Both the position numbers and the translations under genes were made by a program. Shown here piece by piece: positions 55,860-63,509 of a DNA stretch of 64,000 nt. The notes below the pieces were generated by a model. That model ran no database searches and was not told the DNA's origin. It was given only the letters and a program-made list of their open reading frames with translations. This stretch comes from Paulinella micropora (lineage: Eukaryota > Cercozoa > Imbricatea > Euglyphida > Paulinellidae), in assembly GCA_019918135.1 (NCBI GenBank), contig WBZZ01001002.1, forward strand, positions 15,001 through 79,000, in the 5' to 3' direction. The stretch's first letter is position 1, and each line of letters begins with the position of its first letter.

Positions 55860-56657
55860 TTACTTCTTTTCTTCCTCCTCTGCGTTCGTTTGGATCTTGT
55901 ACATGAGCCCCGACGCGTCCAGGGTCTGCAGGGCCTTGAGCAGTACGAACGTCGTGGGCAGGCGCACTAGCCCCGGGTGCGAGCCGCTCGCAAAGGCCCG
56001 GGAGCAGGACCTAGTGAGGCACACTGCCGCGCCGTCGGCACCGTCTACCCCAACCGCCCGCACCGCTGGCAGACCACGTCGAGGCGCGAGTCGGCGCTCT
56101 GCAGCACCTGCTCCAGCAGCGCGGTAGACCCCGACTGCAACGCGGCGTTCAGGCACATGGAATCGAACTTGGACGCGCCGTCCACCCGCGCGGACTTGGT
56201 GCCCTGGTGCGTCAGCGGGTCCAGCGGGCCCTGGTGCCTGACCTTGAACTGCACCTCGCTCGTCTTTTCCTGGCGCATGTAGTACTGGAAGCCGAACAGC
56301 GTGGGGTTGGCGGGCGGGTCCAGGTCCATGCTGGCGGGGCTGTACATCCTGGCCGACGCACGCAAGTGCAGCTCCTGCAGCAGGCCCGGCGTGGCCGTGT
56401 CGTCTGCTGACGGTGCGGCGCACGTCTGTGCGCTGTCCCACGTGGCCTCGAGGTTGACGGCCGTGCCGGCAGCCGCGCATTCTGCGGCGGGCGCCCAGGC
56501 ACTGTTGGGCAGCAGCGGCCCGCGCCAACCCGTGCCTAACGCCTTCCCCGCGAGGGCCAGCTCCAGCGCCCGGCGGGCCCCGCCCGCGGGCGGGCCTAGC
56601 ATTACCTTGGCGCGGCGGCCCTGCGCCAGGAGCCAGCTCTCCTCTGCGTGGGCCCAC
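55860..56657 (-). CDS. Rpb2-like RNA polymerase subunit, extreme C-terminal ORF
   Basis: Only the last part of this ORF (below about 56045) is Rpb2-like: a Cys-containing piece (CLTRSCSRAF) followed by VRLPTTFVLLKALQTLDASG, matching the 'v.iPyafkLL..EL..m.i' end of the second-largest RNA polymerase subunit. The earlier part of the ORF is a shadow of the neighbouring frame. It is one of three adjacent minus-strand ORFs of the same locus, listed separately. Confidence 0.65.
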   Translation of the reverse strand: MGPRRGELAPGAGPPRQGNARPARGRGPPGAGAGPRGEGVRHGLARAAAAQQCLGARRRMRGCRHGRQPRGHVGQRTDVRRTVSRRHGHAGPAAGAALACVGQDVQPRQHGPGPARQPHAVRLPVLHAPGKDERGAVQGQAPGPAGPADAPGHQVRAGGRRVQVRFHVPERRVAVGVYRAAGAGAAERRLAPRRGLPAVRAVGVDGADGAAVCLTRSCSRAFASGSHPGLVRLPTTFVLLKALQTLDASGLMYKIQTNAEEEEKK

Positions 56658-58510
56658 TGTGCGAGCTCGCTCACGCCAAGAGCGTCACGGCACGAGCCGT
56701 CGCCCGCGTGGAAGTGTGGCTTGCTCTGGTGGGCGCAGCCCCGCGCCGGCACCGCGCCGACGTCGTAGGCCTGCAGCGCCAGGCGCAGGACCTTGCTGAG
56801 CGCCGCGAAGGCGGGCCCCGACGTCGGCGCGGACGCCCGGCGGAGCCAGTGTTCCAGGCAGCTGCGCCACAGCCTGGCGGCAATGGGGCAGCAGTGCGCC
56901 TCCAGCACCCACCAGAAGTCCGGGCGCCAGAGGCGGCACTTCTGCTGTTGCAGGGCGTACAGCCGCGTGTAGGCCAGCAGCTCCTGGTTCCAGGGCCACA
57001 CGTAGCTGGCGGGCCCGCCAGTAGTTTCGTGCGTCAGCTGCCGGCCGTACTGGGCTATGAGCCTCGTCTGCAGCGTGGTGACGCAGTCGTTGATGGTCTT
57101 GCGGAACATCTGCGAGGGCCCGAGCAGCACGGCCGGGCGCTCGCCGGTCGGCAGGTAGGGCAGTGCGTGGTCGGGCACGAACACACACAGCGTGCATTTC
57201 TGGCCCGACGAGTTGGTGATCTTGTCGCCGTACTGGAAAGGCAGCAGGCGGGTTACGACCATGCGCGCGTACACCGGTGCGCAGCCGCAGTCCCGCGGCG
57301 TTTGCGCGGGGTCCGTGTCCAGCCACACCTGATCGGAAATTGATAGGCAGTTCTGCGACACGACCCCGCGCGTCTGCGCCACCGTGCGCCGCACGCAAGA
57401 CTCGTCGCTGCCGTCCGGCTCGGCCGACGACAGCGCGCGCAACAGCACGTCCCCGGGCAGCACCGTGCGCCCGAGCGGCACGGTCCACGCGTCGTCGCGG
57501 CGTTTGCCCAGCAGGTAGCCCTCCAGCGAGCGGCAGCCGCGGGCCTTGGCGAGCTTGTGGCTGTCGGTCGCGAGCGCCGCGCGCGTGCGGGCCAGCACTC
57601 CGTCCCAGCCGCTGGTGGCAGCCGGCGGCGGAAGCGGCGCGGCCGGCGCCTTCGTAGACACGGGCGCGAGGTGCATGCGGTCGTAGTACGCCCTGCTGTC
57701 CAGGAACGCAAACAACCCACGGTCGGCCGCGCCCTGGCTCCAGACCGTGCCGTCGTCCTGGTTGTGCGACCACGCCCGGTACGCGACCGGCACGTTGAGC
57801 CCCAGCGGCTGCACCCCGAGCGTAGACGCCGCGACGGGCGCCTCGAGCAGCGGCCGGTCGCCGCGCAGCAGCTCCTTGGCCGAGCTGGACAACAAGCGCC
57901 CGGGCTGGCGTTGTCCGATGGACTGCGACTGCATGCCGACCGCGTACACGAGGCGCGGGCCCGTCACATGCTCGTGGAACAGCGTCAGCGCCGAAGAAAA
58001 GCTCAGGTGGCGGGCGGGCGACAGGTCCACGAAGTTACAGTCGGGCGCGCGGGCTGCGAACTTGCTCAGGCTCTCGCAGCCTACCTGCACCGCCGACTCC
58101 TGGATGCTGAGCCACACCAGGCAGCCCTGGTCGCGCAGAGCGCGCCACGCAGCCACGCAGTCAGCCGCTGCCGGCGGCAGCTGGTTGCTCACGAGGTAAC
58201 TGGACGCACTGTCGTCATGCGGCAGGCGCAATTCTCGCAGCCGCCAGCCGGCCCAGATGCGGCGCACGTCGGCCGGCAGGGCACGACATCCGCATCGACA
58301 TGCAACACGGGCGCCGACAGCCTGCCCGCGTACGTGTGAATGATTAGCCGTTTCTCGTCGCGGTCCAGCAGCAGGCCCAGATGCCTCAGGGCCAGCCCGC
58401 CCGCGTCCGCCACGTCGTCGCCCTGCGCCCCGCGCTTGAGCGCGCGCAAGTCCCGTAGCATTCGCTCGGCGCCGGCGGCGCTGATGGACCCCAGCACGCG
58501 GCCGTGGCAC
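56045..58510 (-). CDS. Rpb2-like RNA polymerase subunit, catalytic and C-terminal ORF
   Basis: 821 codons, the first ~90 low-complexity. Then Rpb2 order is clear: AVGMQSQSIG; LGLNVPVAYRAWSHNQDDGT (equivalent of 'LP.GqN..VA...y.GYNQEDs'); DRGLFAF; PGDVLLRAL; PFQYGDKITNSSGQKC (equivalent of 'GDKf.SrhGQKG', both Lys kept); YYMRQEKTSEVQFKVRHQGP; and a zinc-ribbon CQRCG near the end. Rpb2 forms half of the active cleft of multisubunit RNA polymerases and binds the incoming NTP. It is extremely divergent, more than cellular Rpb2, and fits a virus-encoded enzyme. Part of the fossil block. Confidence 0.85.
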   Translation of the reverse strand: MPRPRAGVHQRRRRRANATGLARAQARGAGRRRGGRGRAGPEASGPAAGPRRETANHSHVRGQAVGARVACRCGCRALPADVRRIWAGWRLRELRLPHDDSASSYLVSNQLPPAAADCVAAWRALRDQGCLVWLSIQESAVQVGCESLSKFAARAPDCNFVDLSPARHLSFSSALTLFHEHVTGPRLVYAVGMQSQSIGQRQPGRLLSSSAKELLRGDRPLLEAPVAASTLGVQPLGLNVPVAYRAWSHNQDDGTVWSQGAADRGLFAFLDSRAYYDRMHLAPVSTKAPAAPLPPPAATSGWDGVLARTRAALATDSHKLAKARGCRSLEGYLLGKRRDDAWTVPLGRTVLPGDVLLRALSSAEPDGSDESCVRRTVAQTRGVVSQNCLSISDQVWLDTDPAQTPRDCGCAPVYARMVVTRLLPFQYGDKITNSSGQKCTLCVFVPDHALPYLPTGERPAVLLGPSQMFRKTINDCVTTLQTRLIAQYGRQLTHETTGGPASYVWPWNQELLAYTRLYALQQQKCRLWRPDFWWVLEAHCCPIAARLWRSCLEHWLRRASAPTSGPAFAALSKVLRLALQAYDVGAVPARGCAHQSKPHFHAGDGSCRDALGVSELAQWAHAEESWLLAQGRRAKVMLGPPAGGARRALELALAGKALGTGWRGPLLPNSAWAPAAECAAAGTAVNLEATWDSAQTCAAPSADDTATPGLLQELHLRASARMYSPASMDLDPPANPTLFGFQYYMRQEKTSEVQFKVRHQGPLDPLTHQGTKSARVDGASKFDSMCLNAALQSGSTALLEQVLQSADSRLDVVCQRCGRLG

Positions 58511-61026
58511 TCGACCACAAATTCACCCAGCGACAGCCGCGACGTCGCGACGTCGCAGCGGTTTGTGACCCAGTCCTCGAGCGAGGCGGCCCACGCGCTG
58601 TCCAGCTCGGGGGTGATGGTGGTGAACAACGACAGGCGCTTGTCGTAGCCCGACTTGGCGGACTTGCTGGTCTCGTTCGGGTCCAGAAAACTCAGCTGCG
58701 AGACGTCGAACCGCTGGTCGGACGTCATGACCTGGCCGTTCGGCACCATCCGGCACACGCGGCGCGCGAGCGAGTACTTCTTGGCCAGGTTGCAGCGCAA
58801 GTGCTGCAGCACGCGCTGCAGCGGCTGCGCGTCGCTGGCGCCGGCCCGGTCCCTCGGGGACGCGAACTCCTGGAACACGCGCGACATCTGCGCGCTGTCT
58901 AGCAAAACCACCGGGTCGATGCAGACGGCCAGCCCGCCCCACGACGTCAGGCGCGACTGCGCGAACGAGCGCACGCGCTGGAAGGCGCGCTGCAGATTGT
59001 GCGAGTAAAGCTGCGCCAGCGTCAGCACCGCCCGGCTCTGCATGGCGAGCGGGTCCGACAGGCCCGCGGACGGCTGCCCCTCGGCCACCGACAGCACGGA
59101 CGGCAGCCCGGCCTCGGCGCGGCTGAGAGCCCGCGCGCCGTCCGCCAGGTGCTCGGCTTTGCGCGCGTCCCCGTACCGCAGCAACTGTTTATTGCAGTCG
59201 TCGTCGAGCGCGTAGTCCGCCACAATCGCGGCGCAGCGCGCCGGCAAACGCGAGGCCCGGCGCACGGCCGCCGCCAGCCACTGCGGCGCTCCCGGGAAAA
59301 TGTGCAGCAGGAACATGTTGCGCAGCCACCACAGCCCCTGGCCCTGCATCTGCTCGACGGAAAACTGCTTGGTCCGCAGGCACCACAACTGCCCCAGGCG
59401 GAACAGGGCCTGCTCGCGCGTGACGACTCCTTCGTTGAGCGCCCAGGAACGGTGCACGATGTCTAGGTACACGGCCTGGGCGCACGCGTCGTCGCCGCGG
59501 GTCACTAGCTGGCGCAGTTCTTCCCAACAGCCGATGCCGAGCGCGCGCCACATCAGTACGAAGGGCAGGTCGCACGGCTGCCCCACGAAGACCCGGGCGG
59601 TCAGCACGGGCAGGGCCGAGTCCGAACGCGTCTGCGCGCGCACAAACGTCTGCACGCGGGCCTGAGGCAGGCAGGCGTCGGTCACGGCGGGCCCGCGCTG
59701 CCGCGCCGCCCTGGTGGCCCAGGCGTCGGCGAAGTCGGTGGGCGGCACGTTCTGTCGGTTGCCGTAGGCACTCCTCAGTGTCTGGTCGCGGCGGCCGCCC
59801 GCACGGCCCGTATCTGGGTACAAGTGCAGCTTGCGCTGGCGCTTGGCGCCGACCATCAGCGCCTCCTGGTTGTGCATGTTGTCGACGTGGTACTGCGCAC
59901 AGTGCGCGCCCCCGCCGCCGTCTTCGCCCTCGTCATCGGCGCGCGCCGGCGCTAGCGGGCTGTCCACGCCCTGTCCCGCCGCGATCGCGTTGGTCTCGGT
60001 CTCTTGCGCGCGACCCGTGTGCCACACGACGGCGCGGCGGCGCGTCCCGCCCGGTGTGCTGGCGGTCGCCGAGATCTTGTAGACCTCGCGCACGACGGCC
60101 CCGGGGCCCGTCTGCAGGGTGCGGCTAAACGTAGTGTCGGGCGCGCGCCCGGCCAGCGAGTTGTTGCGTTTATCCCACTGCCGCAGCAACGGGTGGTCGA
60201 GCGGCGGCACTTCGCGGCCCTCGATGGCCCAGGTCACCCCGTTCAGCAGCACGAACGGGACCCAGCAACCCACCTCTAGGCCCTGCTCACTGCGCCAGTA
60301 GTGGCTGTCGGCACTGGTGGTAAACCAGCGCCTGATCGTCGGCCACCCCGCCCGCAACGCGCTGGGCGGGGGCAGGTTCAGGGGCCACGGCAGCGTCAAC
60401 AACGTCACGACGCGCGGGGGCGGCAGCCACGCTTCGTGCGTTACGTCTTCGTACATTCCGGAACTATTCCGCCGCTGCAGGGCCCAACGGACCTCGGCCC
60501 TGAGCTCGGCGCACCAGCTGCCGCCGGTCTCGCACAGCACGCCATAGCTGCCGCGCGGGTCCTCGAAGCCCTTGAATTCAGTTGACATCTTCAGGATGTA
60601 CACGGGCCCCGCGTCCTCCGCGCCCGCGCGCCCGCGCGCCTGCACGGGCACTAGGCGGGGCACGCAGATAGCTGCCGCCGCGACGTGCTCCGACCGCAGC
60701 CAATCCCTCAGCGCCTCCCGCAGGCAGGTGCCCTGGTTCCGTTTCTGGCACAGCTTGTCGAATTCCTCCGTCCCAACAAAGCGCAGGCGCGTCTGCAGGG
60801 AGAGCTTGTTGACCAGCCCCGGCGCTACGTGCGTCACGAAATTACGCAGGCTTTCAATGGCGCAACGGTTGTGCTTGAATTCCTCTTCGACAAAGGCCAG
60901 CGACAGCGCGCCGGCCTCTTGTACCGTCGCGACGGGCTGGGCCCCTGCACACAAATCTCGCAAACCCTCGTCGCGTGCTAGTTGTTGCGCGATGAGGGCA
61001 GAGATCGTCTCCGCCGACGCGTCCAT
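58189..61026 (-). CDS. Rpb2-like RNA polymerase subunit, N-terminal ORF
   Basis: ATG at 61026 (MDASAETISALIAQQL). Rpb2-like landmarks in order: an N-terminal lobe with YILKMSTEFKGFEDPRGSYG; FVGQPCDLPFVLMWRALGIG (equivalent of '.ipi..l.rALG'); SLARRVCRMVPNGQVMTSDQ followed by FLDPNETSKSAKSGYDKRLS (equivalent of 'LrRv...R..h.s.wg..cp.eTpeG...GL.K.Ls'); and DEKRLIIHTYAGRLSAPVLH (equivalent of 'rI.td.GR..RPl'). The last ~35 codons diverge. It shares a divergent, C-run-containing upstream region (61027-61431) with the histidine-phosphatase-like gene. Confidence 0.8.
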   Translation of the reverse strand: MDASAETISALIAQQLARDEGLRDLCAGAQPVATVQEAGALSLAFVEEEFKHNRCAIESLRNFVTHVAPGLVNKLSLQTRLRFVGTEEFDKLCQKRNQGTCLREALRDWLRSEHVAAAAICVPRLVPVQARGRAGAEDAGPVYILKMSTEFKGFEDPRGSYGVLCETGGSWCAELRAEVRWALQRRNSSGMYEDVTHEAWLPPPRVVTLLTLPWPLNLPPPSALRAGWPTIRRWFTTSADSHYWRSEQGLEVGCWVPFVLLNGVTWAIEGREVPPLDHPLLRQWDKRNNSLAGRAPDTTFSRTLQTGPGAVVREVYKISATASTPGGTRRRAVVWHTGRAQETETNAIAAGQGVDSPLAPARADDEGEDGGGGAHCAQYHVDNMHNQEALMVGAKRQRKLHLYPDTGRAGGRRDQTLRSAYGNRQNVPPTDFADAWATRAARQRGPAVTDACLPQARVQTFVRAQTRSDSALPVLTARVFVGQPCDLPFVLMWRALGIGCWEELRQLVTRGDDACAQAVYLDIVHRSWALNEGVVTREQALFRLGQLWCLRTKQFSVEQMQGQGLWWLRNMFLLHIFPGAPQWLAAAVRRASRLPARCAAIVADYALDDDCNKQLLRYGDARKAEHLADGARALSRAEAGLPSVLSVAEGQPSAGLSDPLAMQSRAVLTLAQLYSHNLQRAFQRVRSFAQSRLTSWGGLAVCIDPVVLLDSAQMSRVFQEFASPRDRAGASDAQPLQRVLQHLRCNLAKKYSLARRVCRMVPNGQVMTSDQRFDVSQLSFLDPNETSKSAKSGYDKRLSLFTTITPELDSAWAASLEDWVTNRCDVATSRLSLGEFVVECHGRVLGSISAAGAERMLRDLRALKRGAQGDDVADAGGLALRHLGLLLDRDEKRLIIHTYAGRLSAPVLHVDADVVPCRPTCAASGPAGGCENCACRMTTVRPVTS

Positions 61027-61431
61027 CCGCGCGCCGTGGCCCCCCACCTTTCTCCCGACACTTTCTTTTTTTCCCTTCTGGCTGGCTGTGCGCTTTCCCA
61101 CTTCGCGTTTTGCCGCGGGGGGAGAGAGACGACGAGAAGAAAAGGGATCTGGGGGAAAGGGCGGGATTCGGCTGTGTACAAAGGCAGGGGGGAAGAGCGG
61201 GGGAGGGGATCGATCTTTTTCCACACCCACCTTACCCCCCCCCCCCGCCCATTGCCAGAACAAGGGAGCCGTGACAATATGGGTAGAGGGGGAGGGGCAA
61301 GGGGGGAGAAAGGGAAGCAAGAGAAAAATTAGCGGCGGACATTTCCCCCGCAGGATTTCGTAACACACGCGCCCCCAGGAACGGAAAGCCTCCCCTGTTC
61401 TTTTTTTTATTGTAAAGCACAAGGGAACCGC
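61027..61431. promoter_or_regulatory. Divergent promoter region between Rpb2-like and phosphatase-like genes
   Basis: A 405-base gap between two outward-reading starts. Contains a C run (61239-61249), purine-rich stretches and a T-rich segment just before the 61432 ATG. The homopolymer tract in a shared upstream region is like those before other genes of the block. Promoter function is inferred from position only. Confidence 0.45.
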
Positions 61432-62361
61432 ATGACGGACAGCGAACTGCGCGTCTGCGCGTTTATCCAGAGGCACTTCCCTTGTGGTAACAACTGCGGA
61501 GATGATCTCAAGGATCATGCTTTGTCGGTATGCAAGCACCCCTGGCTGTCCCCTCTCAATTACTGGGAAAAGCTGGCGGGCAGCGATCGCCTAAACAAGG
61601 CCCGGAACTGCGTGCCAGCGAGCAAGGAGTTTGATTCGATCCTGTGTTCGCCGATGCCGCGTTCGATTCTCACGACATTTTTTATGTTCTGGGATGAAAG
61701 TGCCAAAGAACAGAACTTTAAGATCAGCCCCTGCTGGTTGCTGGCGGAGACGCATCTCTGGGACCCATGCCTGTGCGGCCGCCAGAAGAGGGATATCACC
61801 AGGTGCACGTCGGGGGGCCTGCCTACCGGCACGGGCCTAACCACGTTGCAGGAGGTCGTACTGGTAGTGAACTGCACGCTAGAGCTCATGGCCCGGCAGC
61901 ACCGGGAGCGGGCCTCGTTTTATAACAGTGTCAAACAACGCTGGGCCGAGGTTGTACAACTTGGAGAACTCGACGCACTGGACCAGGCGTACGACGACAA
62001 TGGCCAGCTGCTGATTTCACAGTGCCCCACCAAGGGCCTGCAAGAACTGCGTGAACACGTCCGGAAACTGACCGAAGAAAAGGGGGGGAAGGAGCCCTGC
62101 ATCTTCATCGGCACGCACGGCAACGTGCTCTATAACGCACTGAGCGCCCGGGTCCTTAACGGCAGTATTCTCAAGATCGGGGCGGCCTTTACCAACAGGG
62201 AATTCGCGATCGAAACGCGCAAGCAGGTCTTTCCGGGCTGGCCGCTTTTGCGGCCGTGCGACTGCCGAGTCAGGGTTCTAGAGGTTTGGGATTCAACCAC
62301 GGCTGAAGGCCTTCAAGTCTTGCGCTCGCAACAAAAGAGCCCCAGTCCAGACATTTATTAA
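61432..62361 (+). CDS. Histidine-phosphatase (phosphoglycerate-mutase fold)-like protein
   Basis: 309 residues from ATG at 61432. The catalytic pattern is visible: R14-H15 (QRHFPCGNN), R77 in FDSILCSPMPRSILTT, and H229 in IFIGTHGNVLYNAL; E106 in LAETHLWD is a candidate acid. This order defines the histidine phosphatase superfamily, which includes phosphoglycerate mutases, acid and inositol phosphatases and Sts/UBASH3-like enzymes. Gly of the usual RHG is replaced by Phe, and there is a Cys-rich insertion (CLCGRQKR) after residue 112. Substrate unknown. The frame looks whole. An unusual gene for a virus-like block. Confidence 0.75.
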   Translation: MTDSELRVCAFIQRHFPCGNNCGDDLKDHALSVCKHPWLSPLNYWEKLAGSDRLNKARNCVPASKEFDSILCSPMPRSILTTFFMFWDESAKEQNFKISPCWLLAETHLWDPCLCGRQKRDITRCTSGGLPTGTGLTTLQEVVLVVNCTLELMARQHRERASFYNSVKQRWAEVVQLGELDALDQAYDDNGQLLISQCPTKGLQELREHVRKLTEEKGGKEPCIFIGTHGNVLYNALSARVLNGSILKIGAAFTNREFAIETRKQVFPGWPLLRPCDCRVRVLEVWDSTTAEGLQVLRSQQKSPSPDIY

Positions 62362-62746
62362 AATCACAAACATAGCTTTCAAAGCCCCAGGGAGGGCGAG
62401 TATTCTAAAGACAGCTTGGGCTCCAAAAAAAGAAATATAGGGGAGGGGGGGCCTAGCCTAGACCCCTTTTGCCTGCTGTACGTGGGTGTGCAAGGGATGA
62501 AACTAGGGCAGGCCCCCCCTCCCACACCCTCCGTCGTAGTGCGTGCCAACCGTTCGTTGCGCCTAAGATCCTCGGCCCCCCCCCCGCACCTTTTTTTTAC
62601 CTCCTCTTGTTTATTTTCTGTCATCCCTCAAAACAAAAACCCTCTCCCCCCCCCTTTCCATCCCAAACGTCTCTCTCTCTCTTGGGCACTCTTCCCCCCA
62701 CCCCACACGCACTGGCCTCCTCCCTTTCCCGCCCGTGGGCACGAAC
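62362..62746. other. Intergenic, C-run-rich
   Basis: C runs at 62576-62585 and 62647-62656 lie upstream of the zinc-finger gene. No gene seen. Confidence 0.55.
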
Positions 62747-63433
62747 ATGGCCGCGACGAGGGCCCTCTGGACCTGCCCACACTGCCCCGCACAGCACAAG
62801 TCTTACACGGACTTCAAGAGACACATGGCCCGGCACCGCAGAGCGCTCAGTGGCCCAGCGGAGGTTGAATGCCCGTTGTGTGGATTCACCGTTACCAAGA
62901 AGAACAACCTGTGTTCGCACCTGAACACTCACACCAAGCCGTTCATTTGTCCGCTCTGCCCGCGCAGATTCGCACGGAGGAGCGGCCTAGAAACGCATTC
63001 GCTCAGGCACGCCCAAAGGTGGAAGCCCAGGTGCGCGGTGCCGGGGTGCCAAAGTACTGCCGAAGCACAGCCGCCGCAGGTGCTGCCGTCCGTGCCGGCG
63101 CCCTGTGGCTGCGGGGTGATGTGCCACGTGTGCGGCAAATTCCTGAGGCACAAAGGCAGCCTGCGCTTGCATCTCAAGATCCACGACCCGCACAAGGACT
63201 ACGAGTGTGCCTTCTGCCACCGGAAATTTACTCAGAAGGTCAACTGGGAGAGCCATCTGACACAGCACACCGGCGTGAGGCCCTATCGCTGCGAACAAGG
63301 ATGCTGCGAAAGGGCTTTTGCAACCCGTCAAGCACAGACCGCTCACAAGAAAGCGTACCTGCGGCGGACGAGCGGGGGGGCGGGCCTGATCTGCTACCCA
63401 AAAAAAAAACAAACAGGCGGCTGGTTTCTGTAA
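62747..63433 (+). CDS. C2H2 zinc-finger protein, about six fingers (228 aa)
   Basis: ATG at 62747 (MAATRALWTCPHCPAQ). Fingers begin at CPHCPAQHKSYTDFKRHMAR, CPLCGFTVTKKNNLCSHLNT, CPLCPRRFARRSGLETHSLR, CHVCGKFLRHKGSLRLHLKI, CAFCHRKFTQKVNWESHLTQ and CEQGCCERAFATRQAQTAHK, with linkers such as HTGVRPYRC. A Cys-containing spacer separates fingers 3 and 4. The layout resembles TFIIIA-type or sequence-specific DNA-binding factors. The C-terminal tail is basic. In this context it could be a viral or captured host transcription factor. Confidence 0.85.
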   Translation: MAATRALWTCPHCPAQHKSYTDFKRHMARHRRALSGPAEVECPLCGFTVTKKNNLCSHLNTHTKPFICPLCPRRFARRSGLETHSLRHAQRWKPRCAVPGCQSTAEAQPPQVLPSVPAPCGCGVMCHVCGKFLRHKGSLRLHLKIHDPHKDYECAFCHRKFTQKVNWESHLTQHTGVRPYRCEQGCCERAFATRQAQTAHKKAYLRRTSGGAGLICYPKKKQTGGWFL

Positions 63434-63509
63434 TTAAAAAAAAAGGAAGCTGCGGAGAGTGTTGTAAATATCTGCTGCCGGCCTTCCCCCCCCCGACCCA
63501 CGTCGCACC

